Of a stretch of 6,598 nt of DNA, positions 1 to 6,482 are shown one piece after another. How positions within the stretch are numbered: the stretch's first letter is position 1; each line of letters begins with the position of its first letter. The stretch covers positions 1 through 6,598 of the forward strand of contig UROX01000143.1 of assembly GCA_900549685.1 (NCBI GenBank), in the 5' to 3' direction. Under the pieces are notes generated by a model. The model had not been told where the DNA came from and ran no database searches. It worked only from the letters and a program-made list of their open reading frames with translations. This DNA comes from an uncultured Alistipes sp. (GTDB lineage Bacteria > Bacteroidota > Bacteroidia > Bacteroidales > Rikenellaceae). Both the position numbers and the translations under genes were made by a program.

Positions 1-24
1 CTAACCGGGCTGAGCTACACCCCG
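1..24 (-). tRNA. tRNA gene, 5' part only (probably tRNA-Pro), cut by window edge
   Basis: Read on the minus strand from 24, the sequence gives a seven-base acceptor arm CGGGGTG, the near-invariant T8 and A9, a D-stem GCTC, and a D-loop with the conserved GG and TTA. This is a standard tRNA 5' third. The anticodon, T-arm and 3' end lie outside the window, so identity cannot be read. A first base of C is unusual among tRNAs and is found mainly in tRNA-Pro and initiator tRNA. The arm CGGGGTGTAG matches what I recall of Bacteroidota tRNA-Pro, so Pro is an inference. A consensus promoter lies 20 bases upstream, so this is probably the first or only gene of its transcript. Confidence 0.88.
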
Positions 25-43
25 CTCTTTCTTAAAAGCGATG

Positions 44-73
44 CAAATATAAGACAAAAAAAACTGTTCGCAA
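44..73 (-). promoter_or_regulatory. Bacteroidota-type -33/-7 promoter for the tRNA
   Basis: On the minus strand there is a -33 element TTG at 73-71 within ATTTTG, a spacer of exactly 19 bases (70-52), and a -7 box TATATTTG at 51-44. This matches the Bacteroides consensus TTG-N19-TAnnTTTG of the primary sigma factor. The spacer contains an eight-T run. Initiation would be expected near 37, leaving a leader of about 13 bases before the mature tRNA start at 24. The perfect match and position make this one of the firmest regulatory calls in the window; the start site itself is inferred. Confidence 0.85.
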
Positions 74-277
74 AATTTATCCGGCCTATTTTGCAAAATT
101 AATTCCACGAAAACACTTCCCGACATGCTCAGAACATCGACCGGACATACGGATACTGCGAAAACCGAACAGACTGATCCGACCGGAACATCGTGACTGA
201 CAGTACATCTGATCGCTATCCGCCCCGAGTGCGGATATGCCGTCACCGGTCCGAAACGTATTCTGTCCGAAAACGAC

Positions 278-315
278 GCGATCCGGCCGTTCGTTTCGAC
301 GAACAGCCGGATCGC
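278..315 (-). terminator. Strong intrinsic terminator of the three-gene unit
   Basis: Positions 278-294 and 299-315 form a 17-bp stem with a single G-T wobble and a four-base loop, CGAA when read on the minus strand. On that strand the stem is followed by GTCGTTTT (277-270), a short T-run. It sits 36 bases beyond the stop codon at 352 in the restored reading frame of the lipoprotein gene. That position supports 352, not 521, as the original end of the gene. The four-T run is modest, but the stem is very stable. The stem itself would form in either direction, but no plus-strand gene needs it. Confidence 0.82.
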
Positions 316-351
316 ATATGTCTGAAGCATCCTCGATGTCGGAAAACAGGA

Positions 352-612
352 TCAACGCACCGACATATCCAGCGTCAGTCGCCCCGTCGCGTCGGGCACG
401 AAACAGATATATCCCGGCTGCGAACCGTCTATTTCGCCCTGCGTGCATTCCACACGATAATCGAAATCCCTGAAACGGGCCGAAATCCGCTGCGGCTCGA
501 CTGCGACGAACGGCAACGTCTTATCCGGAGCGACGCTCAACGCGAACCGGTAGGCCGAATTTTCGGGCACTCCGATCCGGACGGCATTTTCCGTCAATAC
601 GATCTCGCAGAC
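352..612 (-). pseudogene. Displaced C-terminal segment of the lipoprotein gene, out of frame after a 1-base shift
   Basis: From codon GTC at 612 the next minus-strand frame encodes 86 residues ending DATGRLTLDMSVR and a TGA at 352-354. It reads as a normal beta-rich domain: CEIVLTENAVRIGVPENSA, then alternating hydrophobic residues such as YRFALSV and FDYRVEC. The tail of the 521-2020 frame over the same DNA is instead basic and disordered. Joining codon 469 of that frame to this segment by skipping one base gives a continuous protein of about 555 residues. The switch lies between about 611 and 630, beside a GGGG run (620-623) and a CCC run (614-616) on the plus strand. It could be a real mutation or an assembly/sequencing error. 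A separate gene starting at the internal ATG at 597 is less likely: it has no promoter and would overlap the lipoprotein gene. Confidence 0.72.
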
Positions 613-2020
613 CGCCCTCGGGGACAGGAACCGATACGGTCAGCTCTCCGGGAGCCGTTTCCGAGACTTCCGGGGCGCCGGTCGGCACGGGAACGATCCG
701 TCCCTGCGCATCGACCGCAGCCAGATACAGCCCGGCCGTGTCGGTCGCCGTGCTCCAGTTGAACCCGTCCACCAGCGGCAAAGTCGTATAGAAACACTGC
801 GTCGATGTGCCCGGACGCCTCAGGTAGTCGGACTCGAACCGTTCGTCGAACAGATGGATATCGCGGAAACCGAACTTCTGTCCGTTCTGCAACAGGTTGG
901 CCCGATAGAAACGGCTGTCGAACCACACGCTCTTACGTCCGGCAGCCTTGGGATCTTCCAGTGCCGTCACGGCCGTGGCCGGAGTGACGGGAAAATGTTC
1001 TTTGAACCAGCGGCCCGATTCGGCCAATGTCTGCACGGTCGCCTTTCCCGCCCGGACGAGCGAATCCACCGCATGGACCTGATATTCCAGACCCGGCCCG
1101 ATACGGGGCCATGCGAAAGAGTTCTCCTGACCGACCTGCGTATACTGGAAGGCCAGACAGGGGCCGTCGGTTATCGTCCGGAAATGCGTATCGACCCAGC
1201 GGGGGCATCCTCCGCCCGCCGTATAGACGGGTTCGAGCGTCTCGACACCCTGGACCGCCTCTCCCAGTCCGCTGTCGTACTGGTTGATCGGGTCGCTGCC
1301 CAGCATCCGGAACACGGGTACGGGAATCTGCCCTTCGGCGTTCTGGGCCGGCATATAGGCGTTCAGACGGCTGGGATAATAGGCCTGGTTCCAATAACCG
1401 CCCCAGAGCGTGTAACCGTCCGTGCCGATCTGGTCGCGACAGTTGCACGAAGCGACGATGCCGTACCGGTCGGCCATGTAGGCCAGCGTATGGGCGTCGA
1501 TGAACCACGAGCCCACCGAAGCGGGATAATATCCGAAAACCTCCTTGAACTTCGCCATATAGGCATCGACGAGTTTTTCACGCTCTTCGGGCGTATATCC
1601 CGAGGCGAATCCGACATCGGCATGCCAGTCCCACGGATAGATTCCGCGCCACTCGATGCCGGCCGCTTCGACGTGCGGCTGCGTGATTTCCCACCATGCG
1701 CCGATCTCGGATCCCTCGCTCAGTCCCTCCTGCATCAGCTGCTGGTAACGCGGATCGATCACCGCATCGTACTGCAACAGGAAAGTTCCCGGCAGATTGT
1801 GCTGTCTGAGCAGCTCGGCTTCCTGAAAAGTCGCTTCGTAAAGGTCGTCCGCCGAAATGCCGACCGGACGAGGCTCGATGTCCCGGACGAAATTGATGAT
1901 ATTGACGATGCGGGGTGCAGGTTCCGCTTCCGGGCGGTTCCCCGAATCGCAGCCTGCCCACAGGGACAGGACGGCCGCAAGCACGGCGGCAGCGGAAACA
2001 CGGATAGGTTTTCGTATCAT
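521..2020 (-). CDS. Lipoprotein with polysaccharide deacetylase/NodB-like domain, C-terminus altered by frameshift
   Basis: The open frame encodes 499 residues. It starts with a lipoprotein signal peptide: MIRKPIR, a hydrophobic stretch to about residue 21, and a lipobox LWAGC with Cys24 as the lipidated residue, followed by a Pro/Glu-rich linker. Residues about 38-350 look like a (beta/alpha) barrel of the deacetylase/glycosidase type. They include INFVRDIEPR, a Trp-rich segment YPWDWHADVGF (128-138), VGSWFIDAHTL (169-179), and GTDGYTLWGGYW (199-210). I recognise the general fold and Bacteroidota style but not a characterised family, so substrate and activity are unknown. Residues 360-468 look like a beta-rich accessory region. 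The last 30 or so residues are Arg-rich and out of character, because the real C-terminus lies in the next frame (see 352-612). It starts 65 bases after the PHP gene with no promoter between, so it is probably the last gene of that operon. Confidence 0.8.
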   Translation of the reverse strand: MIRKPIRVSAAAVLAAVLSLWAGCDSGNRPEAEPAPRIVNIINFVRDIEPRPVGISADDLYEATFQEAELLRQHNLPGTFLLQYDAVIDPRYQQLMQEGLSEGSEIGAWWEITQPHVEAAGIEWRGIYPWDWHADVGFASGYTPEEREKLVDAYMAKFKEVFGYYPASVGSWFIDAHTLAYMADRYGIVASCNCRDQIGTDGYTLWGGYWNQAYYPSRLNAYMPAQNAEGQIPVPVFRMLGSDPINQYDSGLGEAVQGVETLEPVYTAGGGCPRWVDTHFRTITDGPCLAFQYTQVGQENSFAWPRIGPGLEYQVHAVDSLVRAGKATVQTLAESGRWFKEHFPVTPATAVTALEDPKAAGRKSVWFDSRFYRANLLQNGQKFGFRDIHLFDERFESDYLRRPGTSTQCFYTTLPLVDGFNWSTATDTAGLYLAAVDAQGRIVPVPTGAPEVSETAPGELTVSVPVPEGGLRDRIDGKCRPDRSARKFGLPVRVERRSG

Positions 2021-2085
2021 GGTCGTAGATTTAAGGTTATGTCATTCTCATAGACGTTCCGGCACATCTTCTTTCCGTCTTCCGT

Positions 2086-2937
2086 TCACGGCAGGACGAT
2101 GGGCGCCTCGACCCAACGGCCTCCGCGAAGCTCCATCACCGTCCGAATTCCGGCGTCGTACAGGGCGGCCAGCGCCTTGCTACGGCCGTCGTCGATCAGT
2201 TCCGGCCGATGGGCGTCCGAATTGACCGTCACCGGAATACGCAGCTCGCGCAGCCAGCCGAAAAGATCGCGATGAGGGAAAAATACACCGTAGGAGCCGT
2301 ATTTCTTCGTATTGATCTCGACCATGCGGCCGTGCGCGGCGATACACTCGAAATAGGCCCGGAGCCGTTCTTTATACCATGTCTGTTCCGCAAGATCGTT
2401 CCGGCAGAGCCGTGCGTTGTAGGTCATCTTGTCGGCATGGCCCACGAAATCGAACCCTCCCGCTTCGACCATCCGGACCAGCTTATCGAAATAGGACTCG
2501 ACCAGGTAGCGCAAATCGCCGCCGAAACAGGTCTCGAGGTTTCGGGCAAAGACTTCGGCGCTCGTGTCGATGTCCACGATCCGCCCGTCGGGCGTCCGGA
2601 GCAGGTGGACGGAACCGATCCGATAATCGAGCGGCAGCTGTTGAAAATAGGTCGAGGCGGGATGGTTGTCTTCGTCGAGGTAGTCGATCTCCATGCCGGC
2701 GTAAAGCTCGATGCGGCCGGCATAGACATTCTTCAGCCGGGCAATTTCGGCGAGGTATTCCCCCACCCTGTCGCGGCGGAGCGTCCACGGCGTATCAAAC
2801 GGCAGCGGAGCATGGGACGAAATGCCGTAGGACGCGAAGCCGAGCCGCACGGCTTCGGTTACGAAATCCTCCATCGGCGCCTTCCCGTCGCAGAACGAGC
2901 AATGGCTGTGGTAGTTCGTTTTGTTGGCGGCACGCAT
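2086..2937 (-). CDS. PHP-domain phosphatase, histidinol-phosphatase (HisJ/HisK) family
   Basis: This encodes 283 residues starting at MRAANKTNYHSHCSFCDG. A longer frame to 3036 exists, but its extra 33 residues overlap the barrel gene and precede the family's N-terminal motif. Metal-site motifs of the PHP fold are all present: YHSH (H10, H12) with CDG (D17), SSHAPLPF (H42), GMEIDYL (E83), SVHLL (H111), GHADK (H167), EINT (E207) and NSDAHRP (D241, H243). The family hydrolyses L-histidinol phosphate to histidinol in the cytoplasm, using two or three divalent metals. There is no signal peptide and the length is typical. The gene starts 5 bases after the barrel gene's TGA, with no clear Shine-Dalgarno, so translation may be coupled. 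No other his gene is visible, so the true substrate may be a different phosphate ester. Confidence 0.9.
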   Translation of the reverse strand: MRAANKTNYHSHCSFCDGKAPMEDFVTEAVRLGFASYGISSHAPLPFDTPWTLRRDRVGEYLAEIARLKNVYAGRIELYAGMEIDYLDEDNHPASTYFQQLPLDYRIGSVHLLRTPDGRIVDIDTSAEVFARNLETCFGGDLRYLVESYFDKLVRMVEAGGFDFVGHADKMTYNARLCRNDLAEQTWYKERLRAYFECIAAHGRMVEINTKKYGSYGVFFPHRDLFGWLRELRIPVTVNSDAHRPELIDDGRSKALAALYDAGIRTVMELRGGRWVEAPIVLP

Positions 2938-2942
2938 GACGA

Positions 2943-4034
2943 TCAGTCGGGATTGCAGCAGGAGCTGCGTTTCTTTCCGAACATCTTCCGCTGGCCGAGA
3001 TTGACCGAGAAGAGCACTTTCTGCTGCCAGCCCCACTTCTTTCCGTCGTAATGATGGACGGATGCCACGCGGAGCTTCATCTTCTCGTTATGAATGGGCT
3101 GCCAGTAGATTTCGAGGCGGTCGTAGACGTTGTTCGTCGTCCGGTACCACGGTTCGCCCCAATAGAGACCGGGGCCGTAGTCCAGATCGGCATCGCCGAC
3201 GAAATAGGGCATCAGATTCTTGCCGGCATACAGCGTATTGAAAACGCCGAATTTCCACATCTGGGCCTTGACTTCGAGCTGGAAACCTCCGGGCGTCACG
3301 TATTCGCCCACGAATTTCCGGTCGTTCTGGAAAGCCTGCAACCAGCCGCCCTGCACCGAGAGCACCTCCATGCCGGCCACACGCGCAAGATCGAGTCCCA
3401 CATGGGGATGCAGCAGAACGTTATCCACGACTCCGTCCTCCTCGTTGTTGCGGCCGGCATGATGGTACATGGACAGATGGTACCCCGCATAAAACAGTCC
3501 GTGGTTGATCCGGCCGGACGAAAACAGCAGGAACTTCTCGCGCCGGTCGTCGGTAATCATGCTGTTCCAGTCGCAACCGAATTCGACATACCCTTTGCCG
3601 CCCACGTACTGCAACAGCAGCCCGGTCAGGTTCGGATCGTAATAGCGGACCGAATCGCTGAAAAAGACGCTCGGATAGTCGCCGATCGTCTTGTTGCGGG
3701 GAATGACGCCTGCCCAGGCACGGAAACGGGGCGAGGCGTATTGGTAATAGCCGAACAGTTCGTTGTCGGTCTGGAACGGTTTGGCGCCGAAATTGGCCAG
3801 CATACTGTACCCCATCATCAACGAGTGGCGACCGTCGTCCCAGCTGACACCCAGTTCCGGTGCGATGCGGGCACCGAAAAGCGTCTGGGGCCAGTTGATC
3901 GCACTCTTGTATTCTCGGTTATCGAAAAAGAAATCGAAAGAGGCTCCCCACACGACTTCCTGTGCGGAAACCCGCGGTGCGGAAAGCGACAAAACGGCCG
4001 CTACGGCCGACAGCAAATGCAATAGACGTTTCAT
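2943..4034 (-). CDS. Exported, probably outer-membrane beta-barrel protein, unknown function
   Basis: The 363-residue product begins with a clear Sec signal peptide: MKRLLHLL, a hydrophobic core, and a likely cleavage after VSA at residue 24. The mature part is rich in Tyr, Trp, Phe and Gly. It has many alternating-hydrophobic strands separated by polar loops, for example WGASFDFFFDN, FRAWAGVIP, YVEFGCDW, GLFYAGYHLSMY, QLEVKAQMWKFGVF and LRVASVHHYDG. This is the pattern of a porin-like barrel of 14-18 strands. I recognise it as resembling uncharacterised conserved Bacteroidota proteins but cannot give a function. It ends with a basic, Cys-containing tail, KKRSSCCNPD, after the last strand-like segment VLFSVNLG, where a barrel would more usually stop on an aromatic residue. 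It is the first gene of a three-gene unit, with a promoter at 4075-4105, and runs almost directly into the PHP gene. Confidence 0.85.
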   Translation of the reverse strand: MKRLLHLLSAVAAVLSLSAPRVSAQEVVWGASFDFFFDNREYKSAINWPQTLFGARIAPELGVSWDDGRHSLMMGYSMLANFGAKPFQTDNELFGYYQYASPRFRAWAGVIPRNKTIGDYPSVFFSDSVRYYDPNLTGLLLQYVGGKGYVEFGCDWNSMITDDRREKFLLFSSGRINHGLFYAGYHLSMYHHAGRNNEEDGVVDNVLLHPHVGLDLARVAGMEVLSVQGGWLQAFQNDRKFVGEYVTPGGFQLEVKAQMWKFGVFNTLYAGKNLMPYFVGDADLDYGPGLYWGEPWYRTTNNVYDRLEIYWQPIHNEKMKLRVASVHHYDGKKWGWQQKVLFSVNLGQRKMFGKKRSSCCNPD

Positions 4035-4054
4035 TCTTCTGGTTCGGGTTTATA

Positions 4055-4071
4055 TCCGGTTTCGGACCGGA
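4055..4071 (-). promoter_or_regulatory. Leader hairpin at the start of the three-gene transcript
   Basis: A perfect 6-bp inverted repeat, TCCGGT and ACCGGA with a 5-base loop, lies just downstream of the -7 box and overlaps the expected start of transcription near 4068. It could stabilise the mRNA 5' end or be an operator-like site. It is too short to call a riboswitch and has no T-run to act as an attenuator. Function is inferred only from position. Confidence 0.35.
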
Positions 4072-4074
4072 CCA

Positions 4075-4105
4075 CAAAGATAAACTTTTAATCCCCGAAA
4101 ATGAA
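4075..4105 (-). promoter_or_regulatory. Bacteroidota-type promoter of the barrel-PHP-lipoprotein unit
   Basis: On the minus strand a -7 box TATCTTTG (4082-4075) matches TAnnTTTG exactly. The -33 region is weaker: TTC at 4105-4103 with a 20-base spacer, not TTG. Initiation near 4068 would give a leader of about 33 bases before the barrel start at 4034. No similar box occurs in the 65-base gap at 2021-2085 or in the 5-base gap at 2938-2942, so this is probably the only promoter for all three genes. The imperfect -33 may mean modest or regulated expression. Confidence 0.65.
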
Positions 4106-4181
4106 GCGTTGCCGGACGCATTTCGTTCGACGGACGAGAAACGACTCCGCATGGCATACGCATACCGGTTCCGAAGAGACG

Positions 4182-4217
4182 AAAAAAGAAGGACGCCCCG
4201 CAAAAAAGACGCCCTTC
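4182..4217 (-). terminator. Intrinsic terminator of hppA
   Basis: On the minus strand, 4217-4208 and 4197-4188 form a 10-bp stem with two G-T wobbles, closing a 10-base loop that contains six Ts. The stem is followed directly by TTTTTT (4187-4182). It lies 26 bases after the hppA stop. Stem, T-run and location fit a standard Rho-independent terminator that separates hppA from the next promoter at 4075-4105. The plus-strand copy would be followed by a much poorer T-run. Confidence 0.78.
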
Positions 4218-4228
4218 CTGTTTCGTTT

Positions 4229-4242
4229 CGGAGGTTCCTCCG
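4229..4242 (-). repeat. Short palindrome directly after the hppA stop codon
   Basis: A perfect 14-base inverted repeat, CGGAGG-TT-CCTCCG on the plus strand, abuts the TAG stop of hppA. A two-base loop is too tight, so it would form about 5 bp closed by a 4-base loop. It is 11 bases before the terminator stem. It may protect the mRNA 3' end or simply be chance; there is no T-run of its own. Confidence 0.4.
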
Positions 4243-6450
4243 CTACAACAGATGGTAGGAGACGGTCAGGCCCGCCACGACGATGGAGACCATGCTCATC
4301 AGTTTGATAAGGATGTTGAGCGAGGGTCCGGATGTATCTTTGAACGGGTCGCCCACCGTGTCGCCCACGACGGTCGCCTTATGGTTGTCCGATCTCTTGC
4401 CGCCGAAATTACCCTCTTCGATGTATTTTTTCGCATTATCCCACGCACCGCCCGAATTGGCCATAAAAACAGCCAAAACGAAACCTGCGCTCAGGCTGCC
4501 GATCAACAGCCCCATGACACCGGCCACTCCGAAAACGAACCCGACGACGACCGGAACGACAATCGCCAGAATGGACGGAAACAGCATCTCGCGCTGCGCT
4601 CCGCGGGTCGAAATTTCCACACAACGGGCATAATCGGGTGTCGCCTTGCCTTCGAGGATGCCTTTGATCTCGCGGAACTGCCGCCGCACCTCGGAGACCA
4701 TGCTCTGTGCGGCACGTCCCACGGCATTCATCGTCAGTCCGCAGAACAGGAACGCCATCATCGCCCCGACGAAAACGCCGATCAGCACGTTGGGATTCAT
4801 CAGCGTGATCTGGAAATAATCCATCAGATCGAGGATATTGCACTCCGTGAGCGCCTTGCTTGTCCCGTCGGCCAGCGAGACGGCTTGTTGCCCGACGTGC
4901 TGCATGCCGATTTTAACCTCTTCGATATACGAGGCCAGCAGCGCCAGCGCCGTCAGTGCCGCCGAACCGATGGCAAAGCCTTTGCCGGTGGCGGCCGTCG
5001 TGTTGCCCAGCGCATCGAGCGCATCGGTTCGCTTGCGCACCTCGGGATCGAGACCGCTCATCTCGGCGTTGCCGCCGGCATTGTCGGCGATCGGACCGTA
5101 GGCATCGGTGGCCAGCGTGATACCCAGTGTCGAGAGCATGCCCACGGCTGCGATACCGATACCGTAGAGTCCCTTGCCGATATTACCGGCGCTTATCATG
5201 TGCTGGATGTCGAAATTCGTCGCGCACAGGTAGGCCAGCACGATGGCCAGCGCAATCGTCACGACGGGTATGGCCGTCGAGATCATCCCCATGCCGATAC
5301 CCGAAATGATGACCGTCGCAGGACCCGTTTCGGCACTTTTTGCGATTTTCCGGGTCGGTTTATAGGAATGAGAGGTATAGTATTCGGTGGACTGTCCGAT
5401 AATGACACCGGCCAGCAGACCCACGATCACCGAGAACGAAATGCCCACCCAGTTTTCGATCCGCAGCATATAGAGAATGCCGAACGTACAGAGGGCGATG
5501 AGTACGGAACTGGTATTGACGCCGGTTCCCAATGCGCCGAGCAGCTGTTTCATCGAGGCCCCCTCCCTGGTGCGGACCAGGAAAATACCGAATACCGAGA
5601 GCACGATACCCACGGCGGCGATCAGCATGGGAGCCAGTACGGCCTGCATCTGCATGTCGCCGGCGAATGCGGCCGCACCGAGCGCAGCCGTCGCGAGGAT
5701 CGAGCCGCAATAGCTCTCGTAGAGGTCGGCGCCCATACCGGCCACGTCGCCCACGTTATCGCCCACGTTGTCGGCGATGGTAGCCGGGTTACGCGGGTCG
5801 TCTTCGGGGATGCCCGCCTCGACCTTACCCACCAGATCGGCTCCCACGTCGGCGGCTTTCGTGTAGATACCGCCGCCCACACGGGCGAAGAGCGCCTGCG
5901 TGGAGGCACCCATGCCGAAAGTCAGCATCGTGGTAGTGATAATCATTAGTTTTTGAGCGCCCGTCGCCTCGACGAAATGGTTGAGCACGACATACCAGAT
6001 CGAAATGTCCAGCAGTCCGAGTCCCACGACGACAAGCCCCATCACGGCTCCGCTGCGGAACGCGATACGCAGCCCCTTATTCAGCGACTGGCTCGCAGCA
6101 TGGGCCGTACGTGCCGAGGCGTAGGTCGCCGTGCGCATGCCTATGTAACCGGCCAGACCGGAAAACAATCCGCCCGTGAGAAACGCGAACGGCACCCAGC
6201 CGTTCTGAACGCCCAGGCCGTAGGCCAGAAAAGCGAAAAACAGCGCGAGAACGAGAAAGACGACGACGACGACACGGTACTGTTGCCGAAGATAGGCCAT
6301 CGCGCCCTGACGGACGTGTGCGGCGATTTCTTTCATGCGCGAAGTACCTTCGCTCTCCCGCATCATCGTGCGGAAGAAATACCATGCGAACCCCAGCGCG
6401 ATGAGCGAGGCAGCCGGTACGATCCAAAAAATCAGTGGAGTGTTACTCAT
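4243..6450 (-). CDS. hppA: Membrane-bound pyrophosphatase, K+-dependent, Na+ (probably Na+/H+) pump
   Basis: This complete 735-residue protein hydrolyses cytoplasmic pyrophosphate and uses the energy to pump cations out across the inner membrane. It has the usual length and about 16 hydrophobic helices, starting with residues 7-25. Active-site motifs are intact: the D-X7-KXE motif (D201-K209-E211), DNVGDNVGDVAGMGADLYESY (227-247), the DAYGPIADNAGGNAEMSG block (449-466), and the C-terminal NSGGAWDNAKKYIE (665-678) with HKATVVGDTVGDPFKD (690-705). Ala486 in GNTTAATGKG marks the K+-dependent class; the K+-independent class has Lys there. Glu245 in LYESY is the semi-conserved Glu typical of Na+ pumps. 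T92, F96, D148 and M180 fit my memory of the dual Na+/H+ Bacteroides group. The start is the ATG at 6450, directly before the first helix, with no Shine-Dalgarno. It is followed by its own terminator. Confidence 0.97.
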   Translation of the reverse strand: MSNTPLIFWIVPAASLIALGFAWYFFRTMMRESEGTSRMKEIAAHVRQGAMAYLRQQYRVVVVVFLVLALFFAFLAYGLGVQNGWVPFAFLTGGLFSGLAGYIGMRTATYASARTAHAASQSLNKGLRIAFRSGAVMGLVVVGLGLLDISIWYVVLNHFVEATGAQKLMIITTTMLTFGMGASTQALFARVGGGIYTKAADVGADLVGKVEAGIPEDDPRNPATIADNVGDNVGDVAGMGADLYESYCGSILATAALGAAAFAGDMQMQAVLAPMLIAAVGIVLSVFGIFLVRTREGASMKQLLGALGTGVNTSSVLIALCTFGILYMLRIENWVGISFSVIVGLLAGVIIGQSTEYYTSHSYKPTRKIAKSAETGPATVIISGIGMGMISTAIPVVTIALAIVLAYLCATNFDIQHMISAGNIGKGLYGIGIAAVGMLSTLGITLATDAYGPIADNAGGNAEMSGLDPEVRKRTDALDALGNTTAATGKGFAIGSAALTALALLASYIEEVKIGMQHVGQQAVSLADGTSKALTECNILDLMDYFQITLMNPNVLIGVFVGAMMAFLFCGLTMNAVGRAAQSMVSEVRRQFREIKGILEGKATPDYARCVEISTRGAQREMLFPSILAIVVPVVVGFVFGVAGVMGLLIGSLSAGFVLAVFMANSGGAWDNAKKYIEEGNFGGKRSDNHKATVVGDTVGDPFKDTSGPSLNILIKLMSMVSIVVAGLTVSYHLL

Positions 6451-6482
6451 AACGGTTGAATAGTTTTAGGTATAGCGTTTCG

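Larger units (their letters stand above)
25..351. other. Intergenic stretch between the lipoprotein gene remnant and the tRNA
   Basis: No credible gene lies here. The open frames crossing it on either strand are rich in Arg and Cys, lack family resemblance, and run into the tRNA or across the terminator. It holds the tRNA promoter (44-73), the strong terminator of the upstream unit (278-315), and a small 7-bp hairpin at 217-223/231-237 with a 7-base loop and no T-run. From about 75 to 216 I see no further structure beyond scattered short CCGG/TCCG motifs. It is about as GC-rich as the genes, except for the AT-rich promoter segment at 30-110. Confidence 0.7.

Noticed and set aside
217..237. 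Small hairpin as a second terminator
   Set aside because: It is only 7 bp with a 7-base loop and no T-run on either strand; it is mentioned only as structure in the intergenic stretch.
1..330. Minus-strand open frame of 109 codons running into the tRNA
   Set aside because: Its end is a translation of the tRNA itself and it spans the terminator and the tRNA promoter, so it is not a gene.
193..762. Plus-strand open frame of 189 codons across the 3' end of the lipoprotein gene
   Set aside because: It is Arg-rich, low in hydrophobic residues, runs across a strong terminator hairpin, and has no promoter or family resemblance.
854..2053. Plus-strand open frame of 399 codons opposite the lipoprotein gene
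   Set aside because: The minus strand has a signal peptide, lipobox and a coherent fold. The plus-strand product is Arg/Asp-rich and has no motif.
2938..3036. Longer start for the PHP phosphatase at 3036
   Set aside because: The added 33 residues overlap the barrel gene's coding end and precede the family's N-terminal YHSH motif without resembling it. The start at 2937 gives the normal length.
2209..3051. Plus-strand open frame of 280 codons opposite the PHP gene
   Set aside because: It is a shadow of a gene with all PHP metal motifs in place.
3051..4025. Plus-strand open frame of 324 codons opposite the barrel gene
   Set aside because: It is a shadow; the minus frame has a signal peptide and barrel-type strand pattern, plus a promoter at the right place.
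4252..5949. Plus-strand open frame of 565 codons opposite hppA
   Set aside because: It is antisense to a fully conserved pyrophosphatase, is rich in His, Asp, Gly and Arg with no family resemblance, and is explained by GC-rich third positions on the coding strand.
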